From Phialocephala subalpina (Eukaryota > Ascomycota > Leotiomycetes > Helotiales > Mollisiaceae): DNA of 64,000 bases. Below, piece by piece: positions 33,079 through 45,044 of this stretch (the stretch's first letter is position 1; every line of letters begins with the position of its first letter). The notes under the pieces were generated by a model. It made no database searches. It saw nothing but the letters and a program-made list of their open reading frames with translations, and was not told the origin of the DNA. The stretch spans positions 1,844,884 through 1,908,883 of the forward strand of contig FJOG01000005.1 in NCBI GenBank assembly GCA_900073065.1. The letters are read 5' to 3'. The translations under genes were made by a program, and so were the position numbers.

Positions 33079-35304
33079 TCAGATAAACGAGGAATTGAGC
33101 CCCGAGAAGATATTATCCCAGTCAAAGCTTCCAGCATCAACTCCTTGCTCAAAGGTCTGAGTCAGCTCATCGAAGTACGAGGGGAACACAGCCCCGTTCA
33201 TGAAGCCATCCTCGGCCATGGTGATGTTGCTGACGTCCGTACTTTCTAGCGTAGTCGATGAAGCCAAAGGCATCATGGTAGGTTCACTGTATGGAGGCGT
33301 GATACCAGCATCGCTGATCACTGCTTCCGCTGCTGTCAAAGGCTGCTCGTTCAAACCCCCACTCTGAGAGTCTGCAGGTGTTGGTGGCGCAACCTTGTGC
33401 TTTCGCAGCACCTGCATCAGCGAGTCTAAGAACCTAGCAGCAGTTTCAGACTCATGTCTCGCCTTTTCTAGCATCCGAAACGCTTCAATAATCTCCCCTC
33501 GTGGTTTCGACTTATTGTGACAGAGATCCATAAGAAGAACGATGGTCGCCATGAACAATCCCAACAAGAATCCGATGAACTTGTAGCGTGTAACCCCACA
33601 TTGGCCTGAGTTCTCAATCTTTAATTCGGTCTGGATCATGAGGCGGGCGGATTGAATGCATATTTGTCGTGAAGAAGCGTAAGTGGAGTCTGCGAAGCCG
33701 CGGCTGAAGTATGGGAGGTGAATTTTGCATCGCTGCGAGTAGAATAGCGAGTTGAACATGCATCCCTGATGGAAGATGTTGTCCGCTCGTGAAGGACTGA
33801 GCCGGAAGGTGGCGATGAGGCTGTCTCTTGACATGGAAAAGAATGCAGGGATGTCGTTCAAGAGAGTTTGTAGTTCTGTGTCAATATCCATGACAACGTC
33901 ATGACTCGGACCTCCACCATGCGACATGACGAGGGGAGTGCGGTCGACAATGTTGCGAGAAATTTCGGAAAGACGGATCCTGAGCAATGGGTAGGACATC
34001 ATGGTGGGGTGGGACAAGGGCTTTCCAATGAGACTCATGCCATCAATGATATCCTCGTCATTGAGGTTCTGAGGTTTCTTGGTCATCATGTGTCGCATAT
34101 GGCACTGATAGACACCTTGAAAGACACCATTAAACCTCGCAGCAAGTGCCCTGGAAAGTTGTCAGCCGACTTTTCGATTGTGGGTGTGGAAGGATTACCA
34201 GTCAGATGCGACGAGATACCACCATACTCTTCGTCCAATCTCCGTTTGAGCAGAGTTTACCGAGGCAACATTAGATGGATGATCCAATCGATGCAGACCT
34301 AACTCTCGTGCCAATAGAAGAGCCATATTATAGAAGAATCTGCACCTCCGAACGAATCCTTCAGAATGTCCTAGTATGAATGAGCAAATAACAATACCCT
34401 GCACTCCCTCTATCGATACAGAGGTCGTTCGATGTACAATGTCGAGAACATCCTCTGTTTGTTTAATCCAGAAGGGTGACTGATTGTTCGCTTCGGCGGA
34501 GGAAGAAGACAACCCACGTTCAGAATCGCCGTCGTTCCAGCACAGTGTGCAGCTAGCAAATATACTGAGAAGCAAAATCATGTTTCCCGGCTTGACCTGA
34601 CCTTGTTGATTCAGAGATGCATACACTTCGTCGAGGATAGATGGAAGTGAGGGTGTATGGACGACATGATGGATGTGGTCGATGGTTTGGACAAATTTCT
34701 CTAGCAGTATCTTGGCTTCGGCATACAGTGGCAGCCAAATGCATCTCGAAGGCTCACAATTCGTGGATAGAAACGCATTTTGGGTGATGTATTTTGGGGC
34801 TTCTATGATTTGCAGGATCGAACAAGTCTTAAACAAGACTTTATTGGACGATATCTTATCCTGTTGCTGATATGACTGTCAGTTCGGGATCTGCTGAATG
34901 CGAATGAGAATTACCGAGTAATCTTGACCCTCGTAGATACTCTCAAGCCAAGCAACATCATTATCCATGTGTTCAGTTTGAAGTGATAGAGTCGACCTGT
35001 GAGTCTGTTGTGCATGGCCATCACAGCTCTCAGAGTGCTCCCTCGAGGTCACGCTTTCGCTCTGCTGTGACTTCTGAGTCTCAAGAAGCTCCTCCAGTCT
35101 CCGAATCCGTTCTAGGAGCTCAGACTGTGAGGCCAGATCTCCATGCGAGGCTCTGATTGGAGGTTCTAGGTCGCAGCGAAGACCACGAGAGATGCAATTC
35201 GAACATGGGGCGTCTCGGCTGCAGCGTAACTTTCGAGACCTGCAAAAACGACAAGATACGGGGCGTCGGCGAGAAGAACCAGGGATATGCTGATCTTTGG
35301 GCAT
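33079..35304 (-). CDS. Zn2Cys6 transcription factor with fungal-specific TF domain
   Basis: Three main exons, separated by introns near 34870-34918 and 34142-34198, give roughly 710 residues. The ATG at 35304 starts MPKDQHIPGSSRRR. The binuclear zinc cluster is Cys18, 21, 28, 34, 37 and 44 in the pattern C-x2-C-x6-C-x5-C-x2-C-x6-C. A short coiled-coil (SELLERIRRLEELLETQK) follows. The middle homology region shows HIHHVVHTPSLPSIL, ARELGLHRLDHPSN and GRRVWWYLVASDW, the fungal_trans (PF04082) signature. The C-terminus is acidic and aromatic (FDELTQTFEQ, FDWDNIFSGL), a likely activation segment. It is divergent from no close neighbour, but lies next to a sugar permease and a GH51 gene, which it may regulate (inference). 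A palindromic motif lies 76 bp upstream of its start. Confidence 0.9.
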
Positions 35305-35374
35305 GATGGCGACGGATTTGCCATGGAGATGTAGATGGGACGTTGACAACAGGAGTGAGATGTCTTTATCGAAG

Positions 35375-35425
35375 CTCCGCGGAATTTCCGTCGCGCGGAC
35401 GGCCGATCCCGCAAAGGCAAGGCAT
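35375..35425. promoter_or_regulatory. Composite promoter motif with CGGAATTTCCG palindrome
   Basis: The inverted pair CGG-N5-CCG at 35380-35390 lies within CCGCGGAATTTCCGTC and is followed by CGATCCCGCAAAGGCA. Both blocks recur, with different spacing, at 47108-47140 upstream of a drug-type MFS gene. Inverted CGG triplets are the usual target of Zn2Cys6 dimers, so autoregulation by the adjacent factor is possible but unproven. Confidence 0.4.
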
Positions 35426-36435
35426 AGATTTAGGGAGGCGTATACATTGGTTTATTGCCCGACGGAAGTGATAGCCATATGTTAAGGTTTCATGATTCGT
35501 CATTCATTGATGCTGCTGCGTGATGGTTCAAAGTGAAGGTGGGAGTCGTTGCTGGCGTCCTTGAACCGTGTTGACTTTGATCCTGCGGGCTCTAGTCTCT
35601 ATTGGGTTAGTGCATCAACGTGACTAAAATTGTTCATTTCCCATGAAGCATTGTGGCCGTAATGGGCAGTCTTCTTGGGAAACTTAGGAGCTTGCCAGAG
35701 TATTCCGAATCAAAGACACCTGATGCCTAAAATCGCGTTTGCTGTGTTTTCAAACCTTCTAGTTTGACCAATTAAGGTTGATTTGCTGAGCAAGCGAGCT
35801 CAGCACGAATAAAAATGCAAAAGGAACAGCAAAAGTCATCCCTGAGATACTTAAAGGTGGTGGCAGCTTTCAAACTTCAATCCTTCTCGAATTAGAAGTA
35901 TACCTTACAACCTTGGAAGGATGAAAGAAAGAAAATCTAATACTTTTTCTCACGTGATACTATTAATTTCTCACCCGCCCTTTGATTCCACTCTAGCCCC
36001 TAGCATCTCGTTCTATGAAACACACAAGGAGCATTCTCACCAAGAGATCATCGTCAAGCTAAATGAAATATTTAACACGAGCTTCGCTAACTTGGTCTCT
36101 GTGCCTTGTACTTTGCAAAACAGAAAGATCTTGGTGGACGGGTTGGCTTCCCCGCATCCCCCCAATCGCAACTCGGAACATCGGGCGAGGTTAGTGTAGC
36201 TCTGGAAAATACTTCAAAACAGTTCACATCCGGATAACGAAGGCGGGAGATTACCTTCAGCACTTGTTTGGTTTGACGGAAATTGTTAGCTCGAGATATA
36301 TTTCTCATTGCCTTTAAGCAGCACATGAGCAACAGTTGTAGTCGAGAAATTATCTTTACCTTAACTAGAAGTAGATGGTTGAGGCCGGTTGACTATCAAG
36401 GATCTAGTCTCCAATCCTCGAATCCTCTCCTACCT
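35426..36435. other. Intergenic, no gene recognised
   Basis: Upstream region of the transcription factor and 3' region of the permease. It contains only short frames without family features. Confidence 0.5.
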
Positions 36436-38110
36436 TCATTCTTTGATCTTCCTGCTAGCCTCCTGACCCTGCCTCTCCGCTTCGGTAACAAATATCTTGA
36501 ACGACCTCGCTGGGACATGCTTCATATACAGTTCATCCAACTCCTCATACGACCGACCCGTTGTCTCTGGCTGATAGAAGTACACATATATAAAACACAA
36601 AACTGACAATCCACCGAAAATGAAAGCAATCTATACCTGTCAGCAATGAAGAGACGTTGAAGTGAAGGACATACCTTTGCTCCAAGATTAGCCTTATCAG
36701 GATTGAATAAATACGGAAGCACCAAACTCCACATTGTATACCATGTATTCTGCACCGCAACTCCTATCGCAATGGTCTTCACCCTCAATCTAGACGTCGC
36801 ATTCTCGGTGAGGATCGTGTACGCGGTAGCACCAATCGAAATGTTGTAAAAGAAGCCATAGACAATCATGAAACTTAAGCAAGCCTTAATACTCTGGACA
36901 GTTCCAGCAGTAGCAAGACCGCCACACAACATCAAGATCACAGTGAGGCCCCCAACACCCCAAAGTGTGAGATTTCGACGTCCAACACGATCGATCAGGG
37001 ACCACGAAATGATGTTTCCAACCATAGAGACGACTTGTAGGGCCACGAATAACTTGAAAGAAGTTGCTGTACTGAAGCCTGCCAGCTGAGCATAGTAGGT
37101 AGAGTAACCTGCGATAAAAATCACGCCATTAAGAGCTTGGATGGAGAGTGGGGCGATGCTGATAATCGTTCGACGTAAGTTTGACTTCCGGAAGCACTCG
37201 AGGTAGCTGGCACCCTCAGTCTCCTTACGCACTTGTTCGAGCGTGAGTTTGATCACTGCCAAACGTTTTTCGCCTTCACCATCCTTGTTGTATCCGAGGC
37301 GAGAGAGGCTCCTGAGCGCTTTCTTATCGTCTCCCTTGTTACAGAGCCACCATGGAGATTCAGGCATGAAGAAGACGAAAAGTGCTGCGATTCCAGAAAA
37401 TCCGTATTGTGCGCAGAAAACAGCTCGGTAAGCCCATCGGGTCTCGGCTGTACCAGTGGAGTTGAGGATCAGAGATGCAGTGAGGGGACCAACTGTGTAG
37501 GCCAGGGCAATGATGCATGTGAGAAGACCACGTATCGCGAGGGGGCTGATCTCGCCGATATATGTTGGGCACACGGCAGCTAGAACTCCGACTGCTAACC
37601 CGTTGACAAATTTTCCCGCGAAGAAGAGTTCGTTGGTTGTAGAGACCATTTCCATGGTGACGGAGCCAAATGATACGGCAAGAAATGCCATGATAGTCTT
37701 CTTACGGCCAACTAGATCAGCGAAGTACCCGGCGGTCAGCGCACCGATTGCTGTTCTGCGATTTCGTTAGCGTTCATAGCCGATCATCTCAGGGGAGGAA
37801 CTTACGATGCAACAGGGCCGCCACTGAAAGCAGCCTGCCATTTTGCTGGGAGGACATAGCTGCCATCTGCCAAATATCCAAAATCCTTTCGGAATTGTGG
37901 GATCCCAATGACAATACCAGAAGCCTGGTTCTCAAAGCTCACGAGAAGTGTCAGCCAGACAGCGAATAAACACCAGCCGAATGCCCATGGGTTTTGTTTG
38001 ATCGCTTGAAGTTTGTCTTGCTCATGATCCTCCTGGTTGGCAAGGTGTGCTACTGTGTCAGTATCGGTGACTTCATTATGGCCTACGGCCATATCCTTTT
38101 CCGGATCCAT
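36436..38110 (-). CDS. MFS sugar transporter, alpha-glucoside/maltose permease type
   Basis: Three exons give about 525 residues. The N-terminus is acidic and cytoplasmic (MDPEKDMAVGHNEV). The first helix begins near WCLFAVWLTLLVSFE. Sugar-porter motifs are present: GYFADLVGRKKT (loop 2-3), PTYIGEISPLAIRG, and FMPESPWWLCNKG (PESPRWL type) before the central loop. WSLIDRVGRRNLTLWG sits in loop 8-9, and QPETTGRSYEELDELYMKHV is the C-terminal PETxGR motif followed by the YEELDELF extension seen in maltose/alpha-glucoside permeases. The last exon starts at 36639 or so after a short intron and ends at 36436. Proton symport of oligosaccharides at the plasma membrane is the family function; the exact sugar is not known. 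Its neighbours are the Zn2Cys6 factor and GH51. Confidence 0.9.
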
Positions 38111-39492
38111 GATTTCGTTTGGAGCAGGAGACGCGGTATTGTTTTGGGACTCTGACTGCCAACGCGACGGGCTACTGTGCTAATTGAGATATAGACGACC
38201 TCGAGTTCGTGAGACTTGAGGAGATCAGATTGGAAGTGATCTTCAAGATCTAAAGCCTCAAAATTGCAATTGAATGGAGCTTTATAGATGGTCAAAAACA
38301 GCCTATCAAGCTCATTCTTTAGTGAGAAGTGCTTAGAGCTTCCTCATGGAGCTGTGGAGGAAACGGCCCGATACTTCGGTCGAATGCTTTGGAGAGGCGT
38401 CAACAATGAGAGTTCATCTCTGTCTCTCAGGTGCACCCCCAAAGACGGCTTTCCCCCATATCCTGGTTGCCCTCTTAGAAGTGGCGAAACGACGGCAAGA
38501 GGTGTCGGGACTTGAAACATTACGCTCAATCTAAACCACCATCACTTTCATCTGCAAGGACAGCGCTTGAACTTTCCTCGTCAGTCAGGCATTCATGACT
38601 CGCACCAAATCTGGTATGATCTGAGTCCGTGGTTTTCCCGACGCGCCTTCCCGTCAAAGTGTCACCCCAGAATATGCACTGGCGGATCGTGGAGACGGCG
38701 GAGATGCGGGGTATGCGCACTCGATTCAAGCCTCCGCATTTCCATGACTCGACACAAAACTGGCTGGAACTGTTGGGAATGATCTCATTGGTGCGCCAAT
38801 ATCTCATTACTCGAATACACCTGAGAGATAATACATAACTGAGTCCGTGGTTGTCCCGACGTTCCCCCGATCGAAGTATCACCTCACCCCAGAATATGCA
38901 CTGACATTTGGTGGAGACCGCGGAGATGCGGGGTATGCCCAACCGATCCAAGCCCTCCGCATTTCCACTTAACTATTAACTCGACATGAAACTGGTCGGA
39001 ATGATCTTATTAGTGCGCTAATACCTTATCCCTTGAATGCACCCGAAAGATATGAAGTAGTATGCGCGATCAGCCGAAGTTTTTCCAGAGCCCCTTTCCG
39101 TTCCCACAGCCGCCACAAAGAGGCGTCAAGAGACAAAATCTGATTGGCGCAAAGATGTACCAGCCAGCTGGGTCCTGGGCTGGGCTGGGGAAGAGGTTGC
39201 AGCGGGACAGGGTAAACTTCGGATGGCAAGTCTGGGTAAACTTCGCGGGAGGACTTCGGCTTAGAAGGTGCCAAAAAGAAAGCGCCGATGCAGAAAAAGC
39301 TCCGACTTGACCTTACTGATCTTGATGTCAATATCGATAAGCAAACTTTCGGGAGATAGGACTCAGGTACGAACTTCCCTACTCTCACATTCGCCTTCTT
39401 AACCCCAGAGACAGAAGTTGAATGTATCATCCTCGAGTAGCTAGCTCAAGTTCTCTCCTTTCTTCTCACAGACCCGAGTTTTCTGCAGCAAG
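38111..39492. other. Divergent promoter region between permease and GH51 gene
   Basis: Shared 1.4-kb upstream region of the permease (minus) and arabinofuranosidase (plus). It contains the imperfect tandem repeats listed separately and several G/C-rich blocks, including GCGGGG, which fits the CreA-type SYGGRG consensus. Such short sites are common by chance. Confidence 0.5.
38580..39060. repeat. Imperfect tandem repeat of about 218 bp
   Basis: Two diverged copies start CTGAGTCCGTGGT at 38621 and 38839. They share CCCAGAATATGCACTG, CGGAGATGCGGGGTATG, CCTCCGCATTTCCA and AATGATCT(C/T)ATT. A partial third copy precedes the first (ATGACTCGCACCAAATCTGG near 38595). Within each copy GGAGATGCGGGG and the complement of CCTCCGCATTTCC form an inverted pair about 30 bp apart. 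Confidence 0.75.
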
Positions 39493-41285
39493 ATGACAAC
39501 TTTCACGAGAATCAGTAGATCGGAGAGTCCTGCAATCTACACATCCCCTGGTCATGTCATTTCAGACATTAGTCCCCTTATTTATGGAGGATTTACTGAG
39601 TACGTCTCCAATTCTAGAAGAAACAAATTATTAATTTCCTTTAGGCACATGGGGAGATGTATCTACGGTGGACTTTACGATCCCGAGAATAAGAACGGGC
39701 TCATTGACAAGAATGGCTTCCGCACAGATGTCATTGAATGCATGAAGGAGCTCCGAGTTCCCGTTGTCCGATATCCGGGAGGGAACTTTGTGGCTACGTA
39801 TAAATGGCTCGACGGCGTTGGGCCCCGAGAAAAACGGCCAAAAAGACCTGAACTTGCGTGGTTGGGAACGGAGTCGAATCATTTCGGTACCGATGAATTT
39901 ATGGAATGGTGCAGAATTGTTGGTGCAGAGCCATACTTAGCGTTGAATATGGGCACTGGCACTTTGGAGGAAGGTGAGAGTTACAGCTCATGTTTTGGGA
40001 ATATACTGACGAATACACAAGCTCTTGCTTGGCTAGAGTACTGCAATTCGGACAAAAACACCTATTATGCTAACCTCCGACGAGCGAATGGCCACGAGAA
40101 ACCGTACAATGTCAAGTATTGGGCTTTGGGAAATGAAATATGGGGCCCTTGGTAAGAAGAATTCAAGGACTAGATTTTCAGCCCAATCTTAAATACTGAC
40201 TGTGGATACAGGCAGGTTGAACAAGATACTATGGAACACTATGCAAAGAAAGCACATCAATGGGGAAAAGGTAACGTCAATCGTCGTGAGAGGACAATTT
40301 CCTGTTTCTAACAACATCCAGCCCTGAAACTTCTCGATCCCTCGATCAAGCTGATCCTCTGCGGCAAGAATGGGCACAGTGATTGGGATAGATACGTATT
40401 GCAAAAGTCCATGCGCTGGATAGATATGCATTCAATACACATGTATACGTTTGACAAAGAGTAAGTACATTCACTCCTCCCTCATATTTCCATAACCTAC
40501 AACTCACCTCCAGACACTACGCCAATGCCACCTCACCTCTCGCTGCTGAACGTGCCATCCAAATCACATCTTCTCTCATTGATCTCGCACGGTGCGACTT
40601 TGATTACGAAGGCTACATGACAGGCTCGATCTCAACTGCAGCTGCTCACGCACACCGCCCCACAATCTGCTTTGACGAATGGAACGTCTGGGACCCCACC
40701 CGTGCGCCCGGCGATAAAGGAGCCGAGGAGCTGTACGACGTGAGCGACATGTTGGCAGTGGCAGTATGGCTGAATGTCTTCATACGGCAGAGCAAACACA
40801 TTGGAATGGCAACCGTGGCTCAGAGCGTGAACGTGATCTCCCCGCTGATGACAAGCTCCACGGGGGTAGTGAAGCAGACGACGTATTGGCCATTGTTTTT
40901 ATTTAGTAAGTTTATGCGCGGGAAGGCATTGGCAACACATGTGTCTGCAGAAACATATTCTGGGCGGACGTTTCCCGAGTGGTTGGCCAGTACGAGGGAG
41001 TTACCACTGTTGGATGTCTCGGCTGCTGTAAGTGATGATGGATGGGTGAACTTGGCGGTGGTAAATATCGATGAGGAGAGGGACTTGGAGACAAGTATGC
41101 CAGAAGGTGTAGGTAAAAACAGTGAAGTGCAGGTTTATGTTGTTGGAGGGAAGGAAAATGGAATTCGGGATTATAATACTCAAGGGAGTGAGAAGGTGTC
41201 TATTCGGGAGTCTAGGTGGAATGGACGAGGGGCTAAGTTTATATTCGAGAGGCGGAGTTTTACACTTTTGAGATGGAAAAAATAA
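39493..41285 (+). CDS. Alpha-L-arabinofuranosidase, GH51, intracellular type
   Basis: Six exons (39493-39599, 39645-39973, 40022-40151, 40212-40270, 40322-40460 and 40514-41285) sum to 1536 nt and give 511 residues in one frame with GT..AG introns. The GH51 signature is clear: [20 protein letters not shown] at the N-terminus, VVRYPGGNFVATYKW, ESNHFGTDEFMEWC, the acid/base Glu in YWALGNEIWGPW, and the nucleophile Glu in CFDEWNVWDP. The C-terminal beta domain ends FTLLRWKK. There is no signal peptide, so it should act inside the cell on imported arabino-oligosaccharides, hydrolysing terminal arabinofuranosyl links with retention. That fits its position beside a sugar permease and a regulator. 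Confidence 0.93.
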
Positions 41286-41720
41286 CGAACTACTCGGAAG
41301 TCTTATATATTTTTAAATAGTTACTACCATGTGATTCAAATTTTCCATAACTTTCGAAGTATCCTGGCCACAATGGTTAGTTTCTTAAGAAAACTTGTAA
41401 CTTTATTAGAATATTTCGGAATAAATTCAGGAGGACAAAAGAAAGCACCAATTCTCTTCCCCACGTAATTCTAATCATTTCTCACCTTCCTTGGGATTTC
41501 TGCTTTGGCCCCCTGTGCATGCATTTCGCTTTTAATATCACCCTACTGCCATTCCCTCCTATGGCTCTCTTTGAGATATTTCAAGCCAATGTGTACAAAG
41601 GGGGCGACTTGTCCAAACGAGGAAGGCTCATTCCTGACTCAGCTCTGGAGGCGGGTACAATCAAGGCGTGCTTGTACTAGTCTGGCGCCGCCACTTGGAT
41701 CCGGCGCTTTAACCCTCAGG
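41286..41720. other. Intergenic, nothing recognised
   Basis: 3' region of the GH51 gene. No further feature is seen. Confidence 0.5.
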
Positions 41721-42383
41721 TCACTCCAGTCTCTTATCACGAGAAGGACCCCAATAACGGAACGACATATTTGTTGAAGACGGCTGCACAAACAAATCTC
41801 TTGTAGCACGCTCCATCTCTTCGGATGTCTCAAGACTATTCCTGACAAATGTCTCAAGGCCGACCGCAAGCGGCAAGCCAAAATATAATAGTTTAAATAC
41901 AGAGAAGCGTTTCGCACGATAACCTGGGTTGAATGCTACTAAACGCATGTGGATCTTTACCGTCTTTCCTACAGACCTTGGGAGTGGTATTCCCTTCTGA
42001 TTATTAACATAGAATTGATTCGCCCAGGATGGACACTTGACTGCCGCAGCTAGCTTTTGAACGGGTTCTGTCTTTGTTGCATCATAGCATGACTTGTACA
42101 CAAAAGGCAGACAAGTTTGACCAGCATATTCTATGTGCATTTGCAGGTTTGGGTGCTATAACAAGAGGCCGCTCATAGCCTTTGCCAGCACGGCACTTGC
42201 AGGGTTCCGACCATCCCATTCGTGCCTGAACTTTCTTGGTACACTTAACTCAACTTGAGGGTGATGGTTCAAATTATGGCGCTTTACCAGGCCAACATCA
42301 TCACCAAGCCTAGCATGCATCAAGGTCCTCACAAGGCTGGAAGATTGACTATCCAAAATATAGTAAATGCTGTATGGCTGCAA
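41721..42383 (-). pseudogene. Unknown protein interrupted by one stop
   Basis: Two minus-strand frames lie in the same phase and are separated by a single TAG (near 42153-42155). Around it the sequence reads AKAMSGLLL, stop, HPNLQMHIEYAGQTC. The stop fits a CAG changed to TAG. The upstream part contains VELSVPRKFRHEWDGRNPA, the downstream part KCPSWANQFYVNNQ. No known family is recognised. The left-hand start has no clear ATG in good context. Retention of phase on both sides suggests a former gene, but chance is not excluded. Confidence 0.35.
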
Positions 42384-43018
42384 GCTTAATACTTATAGGA
42401 GACCTCCTCTTAATGTCGGCTCCGCTCATCTTTGTTATATATATCAACCATTGAATAGAATTCTATTTGGTGGAGGACATAGTGCAGCTGGAGGCTTGAA
42501 GGCTTCACTTTGCGCATGTATTACCTCAGCCTTGGCTTTCGTAGAGGGAGCGAGTTACTTGCCATGTTTAGAGGTCTGTCCAGGTGCCAATGAGAACCTG
42601 GATTACAACCACGACTTGTGTTTGCGAAAATGTCCCAAAGTATTTGGTTCTTTTAGCCAAGGGAGAATTCGACATCTCAACTACAACATGCGAGAGTCAA
42701 TCAATGCAACCCCTTCTTAGAAAGCTAGCTGTTCTACGCCCGGTGTATAGGCACCCGTGTGGACTTCTGAGTGGAGCGAATGTTTTTGATCTTGGAAGAA
42801 TTAGCTGGGGAATCTTCGGCATCTCCTATATACTGCTGGTGACTCAATACTAATAGCCGTAGCGTCGGTCGCTTCTGGAAGGAGTTGGCTTGTCTACAGC
42901 GCGTGAGATTTATTTCGAATCGCCTCCGCAATCACACAACTTCTTTTTCGCAACGACTTTCTCTCCCTCAAGACGCAACCTCTCCATCAACTTCTATCAA
43001 GAGATACATTCACGAATC

Positions 43019-44623
43019 ATGTCGTCTATCACAATCTCCTACGATGCGGCGCATGGTCAGCCAGACAGCATTGTAAGCAGCTTAAGCAGCCCTTCCAATC
43101 CCCAAGCCTTGCTTGGCTTTGTCGCAAGTTCTAACGGGTTGCAGGTCTTTAACGCCCGACCATACTCTAAGACGGTGATCGAGCCAGAACAGCTGAGCGC
43201 AGATCAATTCTTCGAGGTCTTCGTCCTGAATGAAGATGGCAGCGACCTCGCAGAGTCAGGACCAGAGTACATCGTAAGTAAGGTATCTGACAGTTCTTAA
43301 TCTCTCAGCCTCTTGGGCTTTGAGAAAGCTGATCTTTGAACCCTAATAATAAGTATCCCTGCTAACAAGTAGCAGATTTTCAACTTTGCGGTATACTGCA
43401 AACAAAACACCGACCCAGTATGTGTTACGGTGGAAAGTCTATAACTTGCCATTATCATACTAATTATTCATAGGCCGACATCGCAGACGGCGTGTTGAGA
43501 GTTTCTTTTCCAATATACTCCAATGTCCAAACCGAAGATGCTTCGGTCGTCCGGCAGAACTTTGCCTCCCAATCGAACCTCGCGTTCCAACCGAACCTTG
43601 TTTTCCAACCAAACCTTACCTTCCAACCGAATTTTGCCTTCCATACCTCTCCCGCTTCCTACCCACAACAAGGAAACGGTCTTCCTCCTCACCAACAAGC
43701 CTATGGCCAGCAAAATCAGCCTCCCTATCCATCGAAACCACCACATAACCAACAACAATCATATGGCAATCAAAACTCTCAATCGAACATTGCCTACCAA
43801 CCAAACGTTGTCTACCAACCGCAGCTTACCTTCCAACCGAATTTTGCTTTTCATGCCCCTCAGCCCAACCCTACAGCCCAAGCTGGCGCCACTTCAACCG
43901 CCCCGGGTCTTAGTCTTCCTCGCACTACACTACTCAATGCCAACTACATCCCACGTCCCCAAGGCGTCCAGAAGAAAGCTTTGGTATTCGGATTCGATTT
44001 GCCCCCGCATCTTCGAAATACGGTACAGCTCAATGCCCCAACGCTTAATTATGCCTCTGATCCCTCTGCCCAGACAAATGGGACGGCCGTAAAGCGACAA
44101 CGACAACACATAATCTGGGCGGAGGCCGACAGCAAATACTTCTTCCAACTGATCGAACTCGCCCTGTTGACCTTGGGCCGACGCTTGCGACAGTTCGACT
44201 TCAAAGAAATTGCCGAAGCCCTCAATCGAAACTTTCGTGGGTCAACCGTCTATGGAAATCGCCCGTATCCAGAACGAGAATAACCTTCATTCTCGGGTCA
44301 CGAATCACTGTTGCTGGAAAACGCTTGTCGAGTATGAACACCTGGTTACGAAGGTCCTTGGTACTCCTCTTGCGATCCCCACACGGCGGGCGCGGTACAC
44401 GAATAGTGGAGATGGGGATGATAATGATGGTGGCAATGTACCAGGTGGTCAGGAACAAGTTGCTGGGCCCTCAGGTCAATATGGTCGACCCCCCTATGCA
44501 CCACCTCAGCAGGCGTATGAGCAGTATCCTGGCTCTCAACAATACCCAGCACAAGGCCAATACCCTGCCAATGTTCCTAACGGCTATGGACAATATCCCG
44601 ACCCTTTCTATAAGTCGTTCTAA
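43019..44623 (+). CDS. Q/N/P-rich low-complexity protein with FQPN repeats and SANT-like tail
   Basis: Three exons lead from the ATG at 43019 (MSSITISYDAAHGQ) through short introns (near 43275-43376 and 43419-43474) into a long exon. The N-terminal 110 residues look folded. From about 43560 to 43860 the protein contains two arrays of FQPN-type repeats (NLAFQPNLVFQPN, NVVYQPQLTFQPN), separated by a Gln/Asn/Pro/Tyr-rich stretch. Then HIIWAEADSKYFFQLIELAL and FDFKEIAEALNRNF resemble a Myb/SANT-like helical module. RPYPERE is followed by a stop; the next frame continues NLHSRVTNHCCW and a Pro/Gln/Tyr-rich tail to 44623. The change of frame near 44280 is best explained by two missing bases, so the gene may be mildly broken or misread there. 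Function unknown; a nuclear regulator is a guess. Confidence 0.6.
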
Positions 44624-45044
44624 CATATGGTAGTAGGCTTTGGCGTGGTATAATGGATGATGGGGGATCGATGAGGATGCATACTTGGTTGTAGGACAGT
44701 GTAGAATAGTGAATGAATGAGTCGTCAATCGTCCATAGCCAATGATCTCGTGAAGCTGGGACATGTACGCTACTGAAAGCCGCAAATGTGATATGAGTAC
44801 TTCTGTAGCTGGCCCTTTGTTGTTGCATGCAGGCTAACTTTGACCATGTCACATTCTTCACGTTCTGGTCTAAATTGTCAAAGATCCAGAGGAGCTGGGA
44901 CGTTTTCGTTGTCAAAAGTTATGAATGGGATATAAAAATTAGACTAACAAAGTAGAAAAACCCAACTCTCCGACCCACAAGCTCTCTATACGTTCTATAC
45001 CTTCTCCGTGTCTATTTCTGGAAGCTTCTCAAACACCAACCCCA
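44624..45044. other. Convergent 3' region
   Basis: No gene is recognised between two convergent genes. Confidence 0.5.

Noticed and set aside
42367..42720. Plus-strand frame with several cysteines, superficially like a small secreted protein
   Set aside because: No signal peptide at a proper ATG, and it partly overlaps the opposite-strand frame at 42156-42383.
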